A stretch of DNA of 64,000 bases from Nemorincola caseinilytica (GTDB lineage Bacteria; Bacteroidota; Bacteroidia; Chitinophagales; Chitinophagaceae): positions 124,001-188,000 of the forward strand of contig NZ_BAABFA010000019.1 in the NCBI RefSeq assembly GCF_039540515.1, given 5' to 3'. Below the pieces are notes generated by a model. The model did not search any database. It was not told the DNA's origin and was given only the letters and a program-made list of their open reading frames with translations. Positions 33,441 to 42,509 of the stretch are shown one piece after another. Position numbers and translations under genes: made by a program. How positions within the stretch are numbered: the first letter of the stretch is position 1; every line of letters begins with the position of its first letter.

Positions 33441-35750
33441 TTACTCCACATGCTTCCTCAGCTTTAGTATCACCATCTTCGATGTTGGTGTATTGCTTTT
33501 ATCGGCTGTGCTGTCTATAGGCACCAGCACATTTGTTTCAGGGAAGTAGGTGGCCGTGCATTGCTCGGGAATACTGAAGGGTATGATGATGAACTTATGT
33601 GCCACACGTTCTTTACCGCCATGGTAGTTATAGAGATCCACCAGGTCACCTGCGGCAAAACCCAGGCGTGTTATATCTTTCTCGTTCATAAAGATGACCC
33701 TGCGCTCATTGAAAACACCACGGTAGCGGTCGTTCAACCCATATATGGTGGTATTGAACTGGTCATGGCTTCTCAGTGTTTGCATCATTAGTTCATCAGG
33801 GGCCAGCTTTGTAAAGGTCACATCCGATGTGGTGAAATTCGCTTTGCCATTAAAGGTGTTGAATTTCCCCTCCCGTGGGCCGTTGGGAAGGTAAAAGCCG
33901 CCCAATATCCTTGCCCGTTTGTTGTAATCCTCAAAGCCCGGTATGGCCAGTTCTATATCGTTGCGTATATAGTCGTAGTGCTGCATGTAAAGGTCCCAAT
34001 TCACCTTCGATCGGTCGCCCAGGGTGGCTTTCGCCAGTTTGGCTACTATCAGTGGCTCGCCCAGCAAATACTCCGATATCGGCTTCAAACTACCCTTCGA
34101 CATCTGCACCACACCCATCGAGTTCTCGCAGGTTATGAACTGCGCCTCACCATTCATCATATCCAGGTCGGTATGGCCGCAGCAGGGCAGTATCATGGCC
34201 TCCTTACCGGTCACCAGGTGGCTGCGGTTCAGCTTGGTCGATACATGTACGGTCAGGTCCGTCCTGCGCAGCGCCTCTGCCGTATATACCGTATCGGGCG
34301 TAGCGCTCAGAAAGTTGCCACCCATAGCTATGAATACCTTCGCCTTTCCCTCGTGCATGGCATGTATGGCCTCTACCACATCATACCCATGATGCTGCGG
34401 CGGCCTGAAGCCGTATACGCGCTCTATGTTATCCAGGAACTTTTGCGGGGCCTTTTCGTTTATGCCCATTGTGCGGTCGCCCTGCACATTGCTGTGGCCA
34501 CGCACAGGGCAGGTGCCCGCTCCCGGCTTGCCTATACTGCCTTTCAGCAGCAGCAGGTTCACCACCTCTTTTATGGTATCTACAGCATTTTTATGCTGCG
34601 TCAGCCCCATGGCCCAGCAAGCTATTATCTTGCTTTTCTTCTTAAAAACCTCTGCGGTCTGCCGCATCTGATCCATCGATATGCCTGCAGCAGCGGCCAG
34701 TTCTTCTACATTATATCGCTTTATACCTTTTACGAACTCCTCATATCCTGCTGTCCTTTCTTTTATGAATTCCTGGTCGAACACCGTACCGGGCGCTCTT
34801 TCCTCTTCCTCCAGCAGCAGTAGCTCTATGGCCTTTAGTAGGGCCATATCTCCGTTCAGTTTTACTTGCAGGAAAATATCTGTCAGCCTGGCCTTGATAC
34901 CCAATGCACCCTTCACCGTTTGTGGATTGCTGAAGCCTATAAGCCCGGTCTCCGGCAGTGGGTTCACCGATATGATAGTGGCTCCGTTCTCCTTTGCCTC
35001 CTGCAGTGCCGAGAGCATACGCGGGTGATTCGTACCCGGGTTCTGCCCCAGTATGATGATCACTTCGGCCTTGGCAAAGTCTTCCAGCTTCACCGACCCC
35101 TTACCCAGCCCCACCGATTCATTCAGCGCCACCCCGCTCGATTCATGACACATATTCGAGCAGTCGGGCAGGTTGTTAGTACCATATTCCCTTGCGAACA
35201 ACTGGTAAAGGAATGCAGCCTCATTACCCGTCCGCCCCGACGTATAGAAGACCGCCTCATCAGGCGAACTGAGCTTGTTCAGATGAACGGCTATCCTGGT
35301 AAAGGCATCATCCCAGCTTATGGGCTGGTAGTGTGTTGCGCCCTCGGGCAGGTACATCGGTTGTGCTACCCTGCCCTTCTTGCCTATCTCATAGTCGTTC
35401 AGCCTGGCCAGCTCGTATACCGAATTGTCTTTGAAGAACTGCGGTGTCAGTTTTTTTGTGGTGGCTTCCTCTGCTATGGCTTTGGCGCCGTTCTCGCAGT
35501 ACTCTGCTATCTTCGATCGGTGCCCGTCAGGGTCGGGCCAGGCACAGCCGGGGCAGTCGAAACCATCTTTCTGGTTCAGCGCCAGCAAGGCCTTCATACC
35601 ACGCGCAAGGTCCATCTCACCGAACACATGCTTCGCGCTCGATAGCACAGCAGGTATACCGGCAGCCACTATCTTAGGTTTGGTCAGCTTCAAATTGAGC
35701 AAACTCTCCGGGTTCTCCGCATTCGGTTTTTTGTCTTGTTGGTTATCCAT
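33441..35750 (-). CDS. FdhF/YdeP-family molybdopterin oxidoreductase
   Basis: 769 residues, close to E. coli YdeP. The N-terminus has Cys66, Cys69 and Cys85 (DCPGCAWPDP, then AEYC), which may hold an iron-sulfur centre. The molybdopterin regions include FYTSGRTGNEAAFLYQ and ILGQNPGTNHPRM, and the C-terminal MopB domain carries FPETNVLVP. Related proteins are cytoplasmic and linked to acid resistance; the substrate is unknown. No electron-transfer or accessory genes flank it. The ATG (MDNQQDKK) is preferred to one eight codons upstream, which lies next to the -7 element. Confidence 0.9.
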   Translation of the reverse strand: MDNQQDKKPNAENPESLLNLKLTKPKIVAAGIPAVLSSAKHVFGEMDLARGMKALLALNQKDGFDCPGCAWPDPDGHRSKIAEYCENGAKAIAEEATTKKLTPQFFKDNSVYELARLNDYEIGKKGRVAQPMYLPEGATHYQPISWDDAFTRIAVHLNKLSSPDEAVFYTSGRTGNEAAFLYQLFAREYGTNNLPDCSNMCHESSGVALNESVGLGKGSVKLEDFAKAEVIIILGQNPGTNHPRMLSALQEAKENGATIISVNPLPETGLIGFSNPQTVKGALGIKARLTDIFLQVKLNGDMALLKAIELLLLEEEERAPGTVFDQEFIKERTAGYEEFVKGIKRYNVEELAAAAGISMDQMRQTAEVFKKKSKIIACWAMGLTQHKNAVDTIKEVVNLLLLKGSIGKPGAGTCPVRGHSNVQGDRTMGINEKAPQKFLDNIERVYGFRPPQHHGYDVVEAIHAMHEGKAKVFIAMGGNFLSATPDTVYTAEALRRTDLTVHVSTKLNRSHLVTGKEAMILPCCGHTDLDMMNGEAQFITCENSMGVVQMSKGSLKPISEYLLGEPLIVAKLAKATLGDRSKVNWDLYMQHYDYIRNDIELAIPGFEDYNKRARILGGFYLPNGPREGKFNTFNGKANFTTSDVTFTKLAPDELMMQTLRSHDQFNTTIYGLNDRYRGVFNERRVIFMNEKDITRLGFAAGDLVDLYNYHGGKERVAHKFIIIPFSIPEQCTATYFPETNVLVPIDSTADKSNTPTSKMVILKLRKHVE

Positions 35751-35771
35751 CTTCTTGTTCGCAGTATACCT

Positions 35772-35779
35772 CAAATATA
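35772..35779 (-). promoter_or_regulatory. Predicted -7 promoter element TATATTTG
   Basis: A perfect TAnnTTTG element 22 bp upstream of the ATG of the FdhF/YdeP-type gene; it fixes the downstream ATG as the start. Confidence 0.5.
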
Positions 35780-35825
35780 CCTCTTATTCCAGAAATATGG
35801 GACCAGGCCAGTGTCAACGATATTG

Positions 35826-35865
35826 CAAAAAAAGGCCCGGATCCTCTTCTAAAAGATCCGGGCCT
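35826..35865 (-). terminator. Intrinsic terminator of clpB
   Basis: An 11-bp perfect stem (AGGCCCGGATC / GATCCGGGCCT) with an 11-nt loop. On the minus strand it is followed by TTTTTTTGC. It lies 26 bp past the clpB stop. Confidence 0.9.
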
Positions 35866-35890
35866 GCATAGGACTCATACTACTCTCGGC

Positions 35891-38506
35891 TTATTCCATT
35901 CCTACAGCTTCGTTACGCATCGCCACTACTCCGTCGAACACATCTATCAGCACTGGCTTGGCCTTGTCTATCTCACCGCCTATTATCTTTTTGCTCAGCA
36001 GGTTTATTATGTCTTTCTGTATCACCCTCTTCAATGGTCTTGCACCATACTGTGGGTCAAAGCCCCGCTGCACCAGGTAGTCCAGCGCATAGTCGGTGAA
36101 CCTCAGGTCTATACCCTGTGCAGACAATTGCTTCTGTAGTCCTTCCAGTTGTATGCGTATGATGCCTTTTATCTCCTTACGCATCAGCGGGTGGAACATG
36201 ATGATATCGTCTATCCTGTTCAGGAACTCCGGCCTCAGCGATTGTTTCAGCACTTCCATCACCTGCTCCCTAGTGGCGTCCATTACATCTTCTATGTCCT
36301 TTCCTTCCAGGTCTGCAAAGTTCTCCTGTATGATATGGCTGCCCATATTGCTGGTCATTATCACTATGGTGTTCTTGAAGTTCACCACGCGGCCTTTGTT
36401 ATCGGTAAGGCGGCCATCATCCAGCACCTGCAGCAGTATGTTGAACACATCCGGATGCGCTTTCTCTATCTCGTCTAGCAGCACCACACTATAGGGTTTC
36501 CTTCTAACGGCCTCTGTAAGCTGGCCGCCCTCGTCATAGCCCACATAGCCGGGAGGCGCACCCACCAGGCGGCTCACACTGTGCTTCTCCTGGTATTCGC
36601 TCATGTCTATGCGCGTCATCATGCTGTCGTCATCAAAGAGTATCTCGGCCAGCGCCTTTGCAAGTTCTGTCTTACCCACACCTGTAGTACCCAGGAATAT
36701 GAAAGATCCTATCGGCTTCCTCGGGTCCTGCAATCCTGCCCTACCCCTGCGTATCGCATCCGATACGGCTGTTATGGCCTCGTCCTGGCCTACCACACGC
36801 TTATGTAGTTCATCCTCCAGGTTCAGCAGTTTTTCGCGCTCGCTCTGCATCATACGTTGCACAGGTATGCCGGTTGCTTTCGCCACGTTCTCTGCTATAT
36901 CCTCTGCATCCACTTCTTCTTTCAGCAGTCGCTTGTGCTGGCTGCTCATTTCATCCAGTTGCTTCGAAAGGCCCTCTATCACCGCCTCCTGTTCCTTTAC
37001 CTTGCCATAGCGTATCTCCGCTACACGCCCATAGTCGCCTTCGCGCTCGGCCTGTTCAGCCTCCAGCTTCAGTTGTTCTATGGTCTTCTTGGCCTTGTTT
37101 ATCTTGTCTACTATCTCTTTCTCTTCGGCCCACTTTGCCTTGAAGGTATCTCGCTGCACGGTCAGCATACTTATCTCCTGGCCCAGCTCTTTCAGCTTTT
37201 CTGTATCGTTCTCGCGCTTTATAGCCTCGCGTTCTATCTCTAGCTGGCGTATACGGCGTTCCAGTTCATCCAGTTCTTCGGGCATAGAGTTCAGCTCCAG
37301 TTTCAGCTTGGCAGCGCTCTCGTCTATCAGGTCTATGGCCTTGTCAGGCAAAAATCTATCAGTTATATACCTGCTGGAAAGCTCTACCGCCGCTATGATG
37401 GCCTCGTCCTTTATGCGCACCTGGTGGTGGCTTTCATAACGGTCCTTCAGACCGCGCAGTATCGATATCGCATCCTCGGGTGTTGGCTCATCTACCAGCA
37501 CCTTCTGGAAACGGCGTTCCAGCGCCTTGTCCTTCTCAAAATATTTCTGGTACTCGTTCAGCGTGGTGGCGCCTATGGCACGCAACTCGCCGCGTGCCAG
37601 TGCAGGCTTCAGTATGTTGGCGGCATCCATGGCGCCTTCCATAGCACCTGCGCCTATCAGGGTGTGTATCTCGTCTATGAAGAGTATCACCGCACCATCG
37701 CTTTCGGTCACTTCCTTTATCACTGCCTTCAGCCTTTCCTCGAATTCGCCCCTGTACTTGGCGCCCGCCATCAGTGCGCCCATATCCAGCGCATATATGA
37801 TCTTCGACCTCAGGTTGTCCGGCACATCGCCGTTTATGATACGATGTGCCAGTCCTTCTACTATGGCCGTTTTACCTACACCCGGCTCACCTACCAGTAT
37901 GGGGTTGTTCTTCGACCGGCGCGAGAGAATATGCAGTGTACGGCGTATCTCCTCATCACGGCCTATCACAGGGTCCAGCTTGCCATTACGGGCCAGCTCG
38001 TTCAGGTTCTTTGCATAGCGCTGCAGCGAGTTGTACTGCTGGTCCGATGTCTGCGAATTCACTGTACTACCCTTGCGTAGCTCTTTGATGGCCGCAACTA
38101 CGCCCTTCTCCGTAAGGCCTGCATCTTTCAGCAGCTTGGCGGTATCGTCATTGCCCTGCAAAATGGCTATGAGCATATGCTCCTGTGTTACGAACTCGTC
38201 GCCGAATGTCTTCAGTACAGCAGCTGTTCGCAGCAATGCGTTATTGGCATCGCGGCTCAGCGACTGCGCAGGCTCCCCACCCTGCAAGGTAGGTAGCTTT
38301 TTCACCTGTTCTGCCAGCTTGCCCTGTACAAATGATACATTCACATTGTTCTTCTTCAGCAGGTGCTCTACCGGGCCTTCGCCATCGTTCAGTAGCGCCT
38401 GCAGAAAGTGTGCTGTTTCTATAGTGGGGTTCTGTGCATTGAAGGCCAGTTGCTGTGCCTGCTGCACTATCTCCTGTGCTTTTATCGTGAAATTGTTCAA
38501 GTTCAT
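35891..38506 (-). CDS. clpB: ATP-dependent disaggregase ClpB
   Basis: 871 residues. It is a cytoplasmic hexameric AAA+ chaperone that works with DnaK to resolve protein aggregates. Clp_N repeats occupy about 1-145. The first AAA domain has GEPGVGKTA and the second has GTTGVGKTE. A middle coiled-coil of about 120 residues (Glu/Lys-rich) between the two AAA domains identifies ClpB rather than ClpA or ClpC. The pore loop KYRGEFEERLKA is present. There is a strong terminator downstream. No clear sigma-32-type or TAnnTTTG promoter is visible upstream. Confidence 0.97.
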   Translation of the reverse strand: MNLNNFTIKAQEIVQQAQQLAFNAQNPTIETAHFLQALLNDGEGPVEHLLKKNNVNVSFVQGKLAEQVKKLPTLQGGEPAQSLSRDANNALLRTAAVLKTFGDEFVTQEHMLIAILQGNDDTAKLLKDAGLTEKGVVAAIKELRKGSTVNSQTSDQQYNSLQRYAKNLNELARNGKLDPVIGRDEEIRRTLHILSRRSKNNPILVGEPGVGKTAIVEGLAHRIINGDVPDNLRSKIIYALDMGALMAGAKYRGEFEERLKAVIKEVTESDGAVILFIDEIHTLIGAGAMEGAMDAANILKPALARGELRAIGATTLNEYQKYFEKDKALERRFQKVLVDEPTPEDAISILRGLKDRYESHHQVRIKDEAIIAAVELSSRYITDRFLPDKAIDLIDESAAKLKLELNSMPEELDELERRIRQLEIEREAIKRENDTEKLKELGQEISMLTVQRDTFKAKWAEEKEIVDKINKAKKTIEQLKLEAEQAEREGDYGRVAEIRYGKVKEQEAVIEGLSKQLDEMSSQHKRLLKEEVDAEDIAENVAKATGIPVQRMMQSEREKLLNLEDELHKRVVGQDEAITAVSDAIRRGRAGLQDPRKPIGSFIFLGTTGVGKTELAKALAEILFDDDSMMTRIDMSEYQEKHSVSRLVGAPPGYVGYDEGGQLTEAVRRKPYSVVLLDEIEKAHPDVFNILLQVLDDGRLTDNKGRVVNFKNTIVIMTSNMGSHIIQENFADLEGKDIEDVMDATREQVMEVLKQSLRPEFLNRIDDIIMFHPLMRKEIKGIIRIQLEGLQKQLSAQGIDLRFTDYALDYLVQRGFDPQYGARPLKRVIQKDIINLLSKKIIGGEIDKAKPVLIDVFDGVVAMRNEAVGME

Positions 38507-38655
38507 GTGTCGTTTTCTTTACAAGCTATTATGTATAAAAAGTGTTCCAAACTAATTATGCGGAAATAATGTCATACAAGATCACTATATAATGCCATCC
38601 TGGCCTATCATTACCCGCTACAGCTTACAATTTGACAGGTATGGGGGGTAAAAGA

Positions 38656-38681
38656 AAAAGCTGCCTTTTACAGCAGCTTTT
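38656..38681 (-). terminator. Terminator of the 1174-residue T9SS protein gene
   Basis: A 9-bp perfect stem (AAAAGCTGC / GCAGCTTTT). The minus-strand 3' side reads into TTTTTCTTTT. It lies 25 bp past the stop codon. Confidence 0.8.
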
Positions 38682-38705
38682 CCGTTCTATCCACAAAAGA
38701 TATCA

Positions 38706-41700
38706 TTAGTTCATCTTCGAGAAACGTTCTGTCTTTATCAGCACAGAATGTTCGTCGTATATCAGCAGCATATAAGTACCGTTGGGCAGGTCGCTTACAT
38801 TCACTGTATTCGCTTCCTGGCCTGCGGCCTTGACAGTACGTCCGTCAGGAGACATCACTGCGAGTTTTACCTTCACGGGAGCATCTACATGTATGGTGGC
38901 CGATGCCGGGTTAGGATATACTTTCACATCCATTGCGGTACCTGTAGTGGTCACGCCGGTAGCGGTTATAGTGTAGTCGGCCGATGTGTCGGGGCAGCCG
39001 TTCACGTCTGCTACCACCACCTTATAAGTACCTGCCGATGGCGACATATACATGCTGCTGGTAGCGCCTGCTATGGCCGTACCGTTCCTGTACCACTGGT
39101 ATGTTGCGAAAGAACCGGTATACAGGAAGTTGCCTGAAGTATTGAGGTCTATACCTGCTACAGGTGCAGCCAATACCGTCTTGGTGACCAGTGTCACAGA
39201 GCAGGTACCATTGTCTACCACCATACCGTATACGCCCGGTGCAGTAGCCACATATGTAGTATTGGTCTCGCCGGCTATGGGGCTGCCGCCCAGTGTCCAC
39301 TGGTACAGCAGGCCGCTGGTGCCGCCGGTCAGTATCAGGTTGGCAGGGCCGCCACCACACAGCGTTATCGAAGCGCCTGCGGGCAGTATACCCATAGCAG
39401 GCATCGGGTCGCCAATGGTCATACCATGCGTGGCCGATGTGCTACAGCCCAGCGAATTGGTAACTGTATAAGATATGGTAACAACACCGGCAAAAACGCC
39501 CGTTACTATGCCCGATATACCTACCGTGGCCACTACCGGATCGCTGCTGCTCCATACACCACCTGTAGTAGCGGTAGAGAGCAGTGTAGTAGTACCTGCG
39601 CAGATGTTGGTGCTACCCGATATTGCGCTTACCACAGGTACAGGGTCTATCACTACCACAGCACTGCCGGCCATAACGGCATCACAGCCTGTAAGGGGGT
39701 CTGTTGCCAGTACGGTATAGGTACCGGCCGCTGCCTGCAGGCCGAAGTCGAAGGCTGTGCCTGTGCCCCCCATTGGAAGACCTACTGTAGATGCACCATT
39801 GTACAACTGGTAGTCTATGGTCGATTGTGAACCATCAAGGCCCACCAATACACCTGCGCCATCTGCGCAGTAGTTACCGCCGCCTGTTACATTATATACC
39901 ACAGGCAGTGCATTGTTCACCAGTACAGGGGTACCGTTCATATCGTTGGTACAGAAAGTAGTATCGTTAGTGGCCTGCACGCTATATGTACCCGATGCTG
40001 TGAACAGCCCGAGGTCCAGCGCCGCACCCGTACCTGCTACAGGGCTGCCTATAGCGGTAGAGCCATTGTACAATTGGTAGCTCACACCCACTTCCGAGCC
40101 ATCCATCGTGATGTGCGCACCTGTATCATCAGCACAGAATGTAGCATCACCCATCACGTTGAATACGGTGGGCAATGGGTTGATGATCACCTCTACGGTA
40201 CCCGGCATATCGCGCATGCACCCGGTCAGTGTATTTGTGGCCGATACCGAATAGGTACCTGCCATTGTCTGTGTACCAAAAGATATGGCAGCGCCTGTAC
40301 CTGCCATGGGCGCACCCATGGGGGCAGAGCCATTATAAAGCTGGTATTCCACATCCGACTCCGATCCGCTCAGGCTTATATCTACACCTGCGCCACCGGC
40401 ACAGTAGGCGCCACCGCCCATTACAGAGAAGGTATCTGGCAGTGCATTCACCGATACGGTAAGCGTAGTACCGGCGGTACATCCGCCCGCAGTGGTAGTG
40501 ATGCTGTACACATTGTCGCCCACCATAGCGGGTGTTATGGTCACTGTATCGCATGTGATGCACGAAAGGCCCGATGCACCTGCAAGACCCGTCCATGTAT
40601 AAGAGAGTGTAGACGCACCATCCACTTTTACATTGTCAATGGTCCAGTACCAGCCGAAATTGGAATGGTAGTTCCACCTCAGCCTTACATCGGGCTCACC
40701 CATTGCATCTGCCGGAAGGGCCACAACAGCATTGGGCACTGTAGGGTCCCACGATGCAGCACCAGCATCCGCGCCTAGCTGGTTGTGAATGGGCAGCCAT
40801 GACCCGCCTCCGTCTATAGAATAATCTACGGTCACATTTATATCGCCGGGGGCATAGAAACGGTAGTACTGGTTGAATGTAAGCGTAGCTGCCGTATAAC
40901 CTACCAAAGAGAACGATGGTGAAGTAAGTATGGTCTGTGTGATGGTACCCATAGATGTAGCATCGGGCGACGACTGCATATATGGTGTGCCATCGCCGGG
41001 TGTGGCTGCTGCATGGGCCGGCGGCACCTTGGGCGCCCAGTAGCCCAGCGGGTTAAGGCCTATGGGGTTGGTGATGGTCCATCCGGCATCAAGGCCGCCA
41101 TTGAAATCTGCCTCCAGTACCTCTACTACCGGAGCGAAGGCCGATGCTGCGAATGTAGCGCTGTCGCCCATGCACAAGGTAGCCGTTGAAGGAGTGATGG
41201 TGAGCGCTGATGGCGTAAGGTTGATGGTCACTTTCGCACTACCCTGGTCGCCCCAGCAGCCTTCTGCCGACAGCTCTCTGAAATAGTAGGTGTAAGAACC
41301 CTGTATAGTGATGAACTCGGAGGTAGAAGGTGAAAGCGTAGATGTACCGTTGAAACTGGTACCCTGGAAGTATATGGTGCCACCGGAGGAAGGCCCCGCT
41401 GTAAGTGTCACGCTATCGCAATAGGTCCCCGCTCCGGTCACAGTCACTGCCGGCGGAATGGGGTTGATGGTCATCACCTGGCTTGCAGTAGCAAAGGTAG
41501 GGGTCACACAGCCGGTAGCTCCCATTATCACACTTACTACATCGCCATCAGTGAGGGTACCATTGGAATAAGCCGTAGTGGTAGCACCAGATACAGATAC
41601 ACCATTTACCTGCCACTGGTAAGTAGGTGTACCACCATTGGTAGGTGTAGCATTGAAAGATACTGTACTACCCGCACATACCGAGGCCGATGGCGATACG

Positions 41701-42230
41701 CCGATAGCGACCGATGGCGTGAGTATGGGCGTAAGCGACAGCGAACCGAAATTGGTAACGCCCGATGTAACACCCGCCATACCTGCTACAGTAGCGGTAA
41801 TGTTGCCTGAGGCAGAAGATGTAGCGGTAGCCTGCACCTGCAGGTTGCCTACCGTGAATACGTCTATCTGCCCGGTACCTGTCACAAATATGTTCACGGT
41901 AAGCGAGGTGGCCGTAAAGCCACCCAGGTTCATGAATACTATGTTCCTGCCTGTGGTGAAACCCGTTGTCGGTGTCACCGCGGTATTGAACCGCCACCCT
42001 GCAGGTGCGTTCAGTACAAATGTGCGGGGCGTACCGGTGGCTATATCGTTGGTATTGCCTTCCGAAACAGTGATGGTGCCCAGGTTGGTATAGCCCGGTG
42101 TACTACCGCCCACCGCAAGGTTGGCACAGATGTTGGTACCGTTAGAGGCTGGCGTTATACTAACTGCGGCAGAGGCCTTCTGCAACTGCGCACCCAGTAC
42201 CATGGCCATAAATAGTAAGATCTTTTTCAT
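38706..42230 (-). CDS. Large Ig-like repeat protein secreted by T9SS (type A sorting domain)
   Basis: 1174 residues. A signal peptide (MKKILLFMAMVLGAQLQKASA) is followed by several Ig/PKD-like segments with paired cysteines. A jelly-roll-like domain lies near 380-520, where VRLRWNYHSNFGWYWTIDNVKVDG marks the family. Three tandem repeats of about 89 residues share FxVMGGG(A/N)YCA, YQLYNGS and GTYSVxAT. A Big_2-like segment precedes the C-terminal type A sorting domain (from VKVYPNPASATIHV). It is predicted to be displayed or released at the cell surface, possibly as an adhesin. It is Gly/Thr/Ala-rich with very few charged residues. Confidence 0.88.
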   Translation of the reverse strand: MKKILLFMAMVLGAQLQKASAAVSITPASNGTNICANLAVGGSTPGYTNLGTITVSEGNTNDIATGTPRTFVLNAPAGWRFNTAVTPTTGFTTGRNIVFMNLGGFTATSLTVNIFVTGTGQIDVFTVGNLQVQATATSSASGNITATVAGMAGVTSGVTNFGSLSLTPILTPSVAIGVSPSASVCAGSTVSFNATPTNGGTPTYQWQVNGVSVSGATTTAYSNGTLTDGDVVSVIMGATGCVTPTFATASQVMTINPIPPAVTVTGAGTYCDSVTLTAGPSSGGTIYFQGTSFNGTSTLSPSTSEFITIQGSYTYYFRELSAEGCWGDQGSAKVTINLTPSALTITPSTATLCMGDSATFAASAFAPVVEVLEADFNGGLDAGWTITNPIGLNPLGYWAPKVPPAHAAATPGDGTPYMQSSPDATSMGTITQTILTSPSFSLVGYTAATLTFNQYYRFYAPGDINVTVDYSIDGGGSWLPIHNQLGADAGAASWDPTVPNAVVALPADAMGEPDVRLRWNYHSNFGWYWTIDNVKVDGASTLSYTWTGLAGASGLSCITCDTVTITPAMVGDNVYSITTTAGGCTAGTTLTVSVNALPDTFSVMGGGAYCAGGAGVDISLSGSESDVEYQLYNGSAPMGAPMAGTGAAISFGTQTMAGTYSVSATNTLTGCMRDMPGTVEVIINPLPTVFNVMGDATFCADDTGAHITMDGSEVGVSYQLYNGSTAIGSPVAGTGAALDLGLFTASGTYSVQATNDTTFCTNDMNGTPVLVNNALPVVYNVTGGGNYCADGAGVLVGLDGSQSTIDYQLYNGASTVGLPMGGTGTAFDFGLQAAAGTYTVLATDPLTGCDAVMAGSAVVVIDPVPVVSAISGSTNICAGTTTLLSTATTGGVWSSSDPVVATVGISGIVTGVFAGVVTISYTVTNSLGCSTSATHGMTIGDPMPAMGILPAGASITLCGGGPANLILTGGTSGLLYQWTLGGSPIAGETNTTYVATAPGVYGMVVDNGTCSVTLVTKTVLAAPVAGIDLNTSGNFLYTGSFATYQWYRNGTAIAGATSSMYMSPSAGTYKVVVADVNGCPDTSADYTITATGVTTTGTAMDVKVYPNPASATIHVDAPVKVKLAVMSPDGRTVKAAGQEANTVNVSDLPNGTYMLLIYDEHSVLIKTERFSKMN

Positions 42231-42509
42231 GCAGACGAAAGGTTATTTTGGTCAGGATCAAAGAATTTTTCGCTACATATATTTTCCTCACCCCTCTGCA
42301 AGCATCTACACATACGTCCCCATAGAACGCATATATGTAACAATAGCGCTTAAAGATACATTATCCATGCCATAACTGCAAGAAATTTATACATAACTGA
42401 CCGTCATTTCCCCCTCCCGGAAGGCCACTCATATGCATATGTTTTATACAATATACGTAACCACATATTTATCAGTTATCCTATGCGTCCACTCATTGAC
42501 AGCTGCTTC

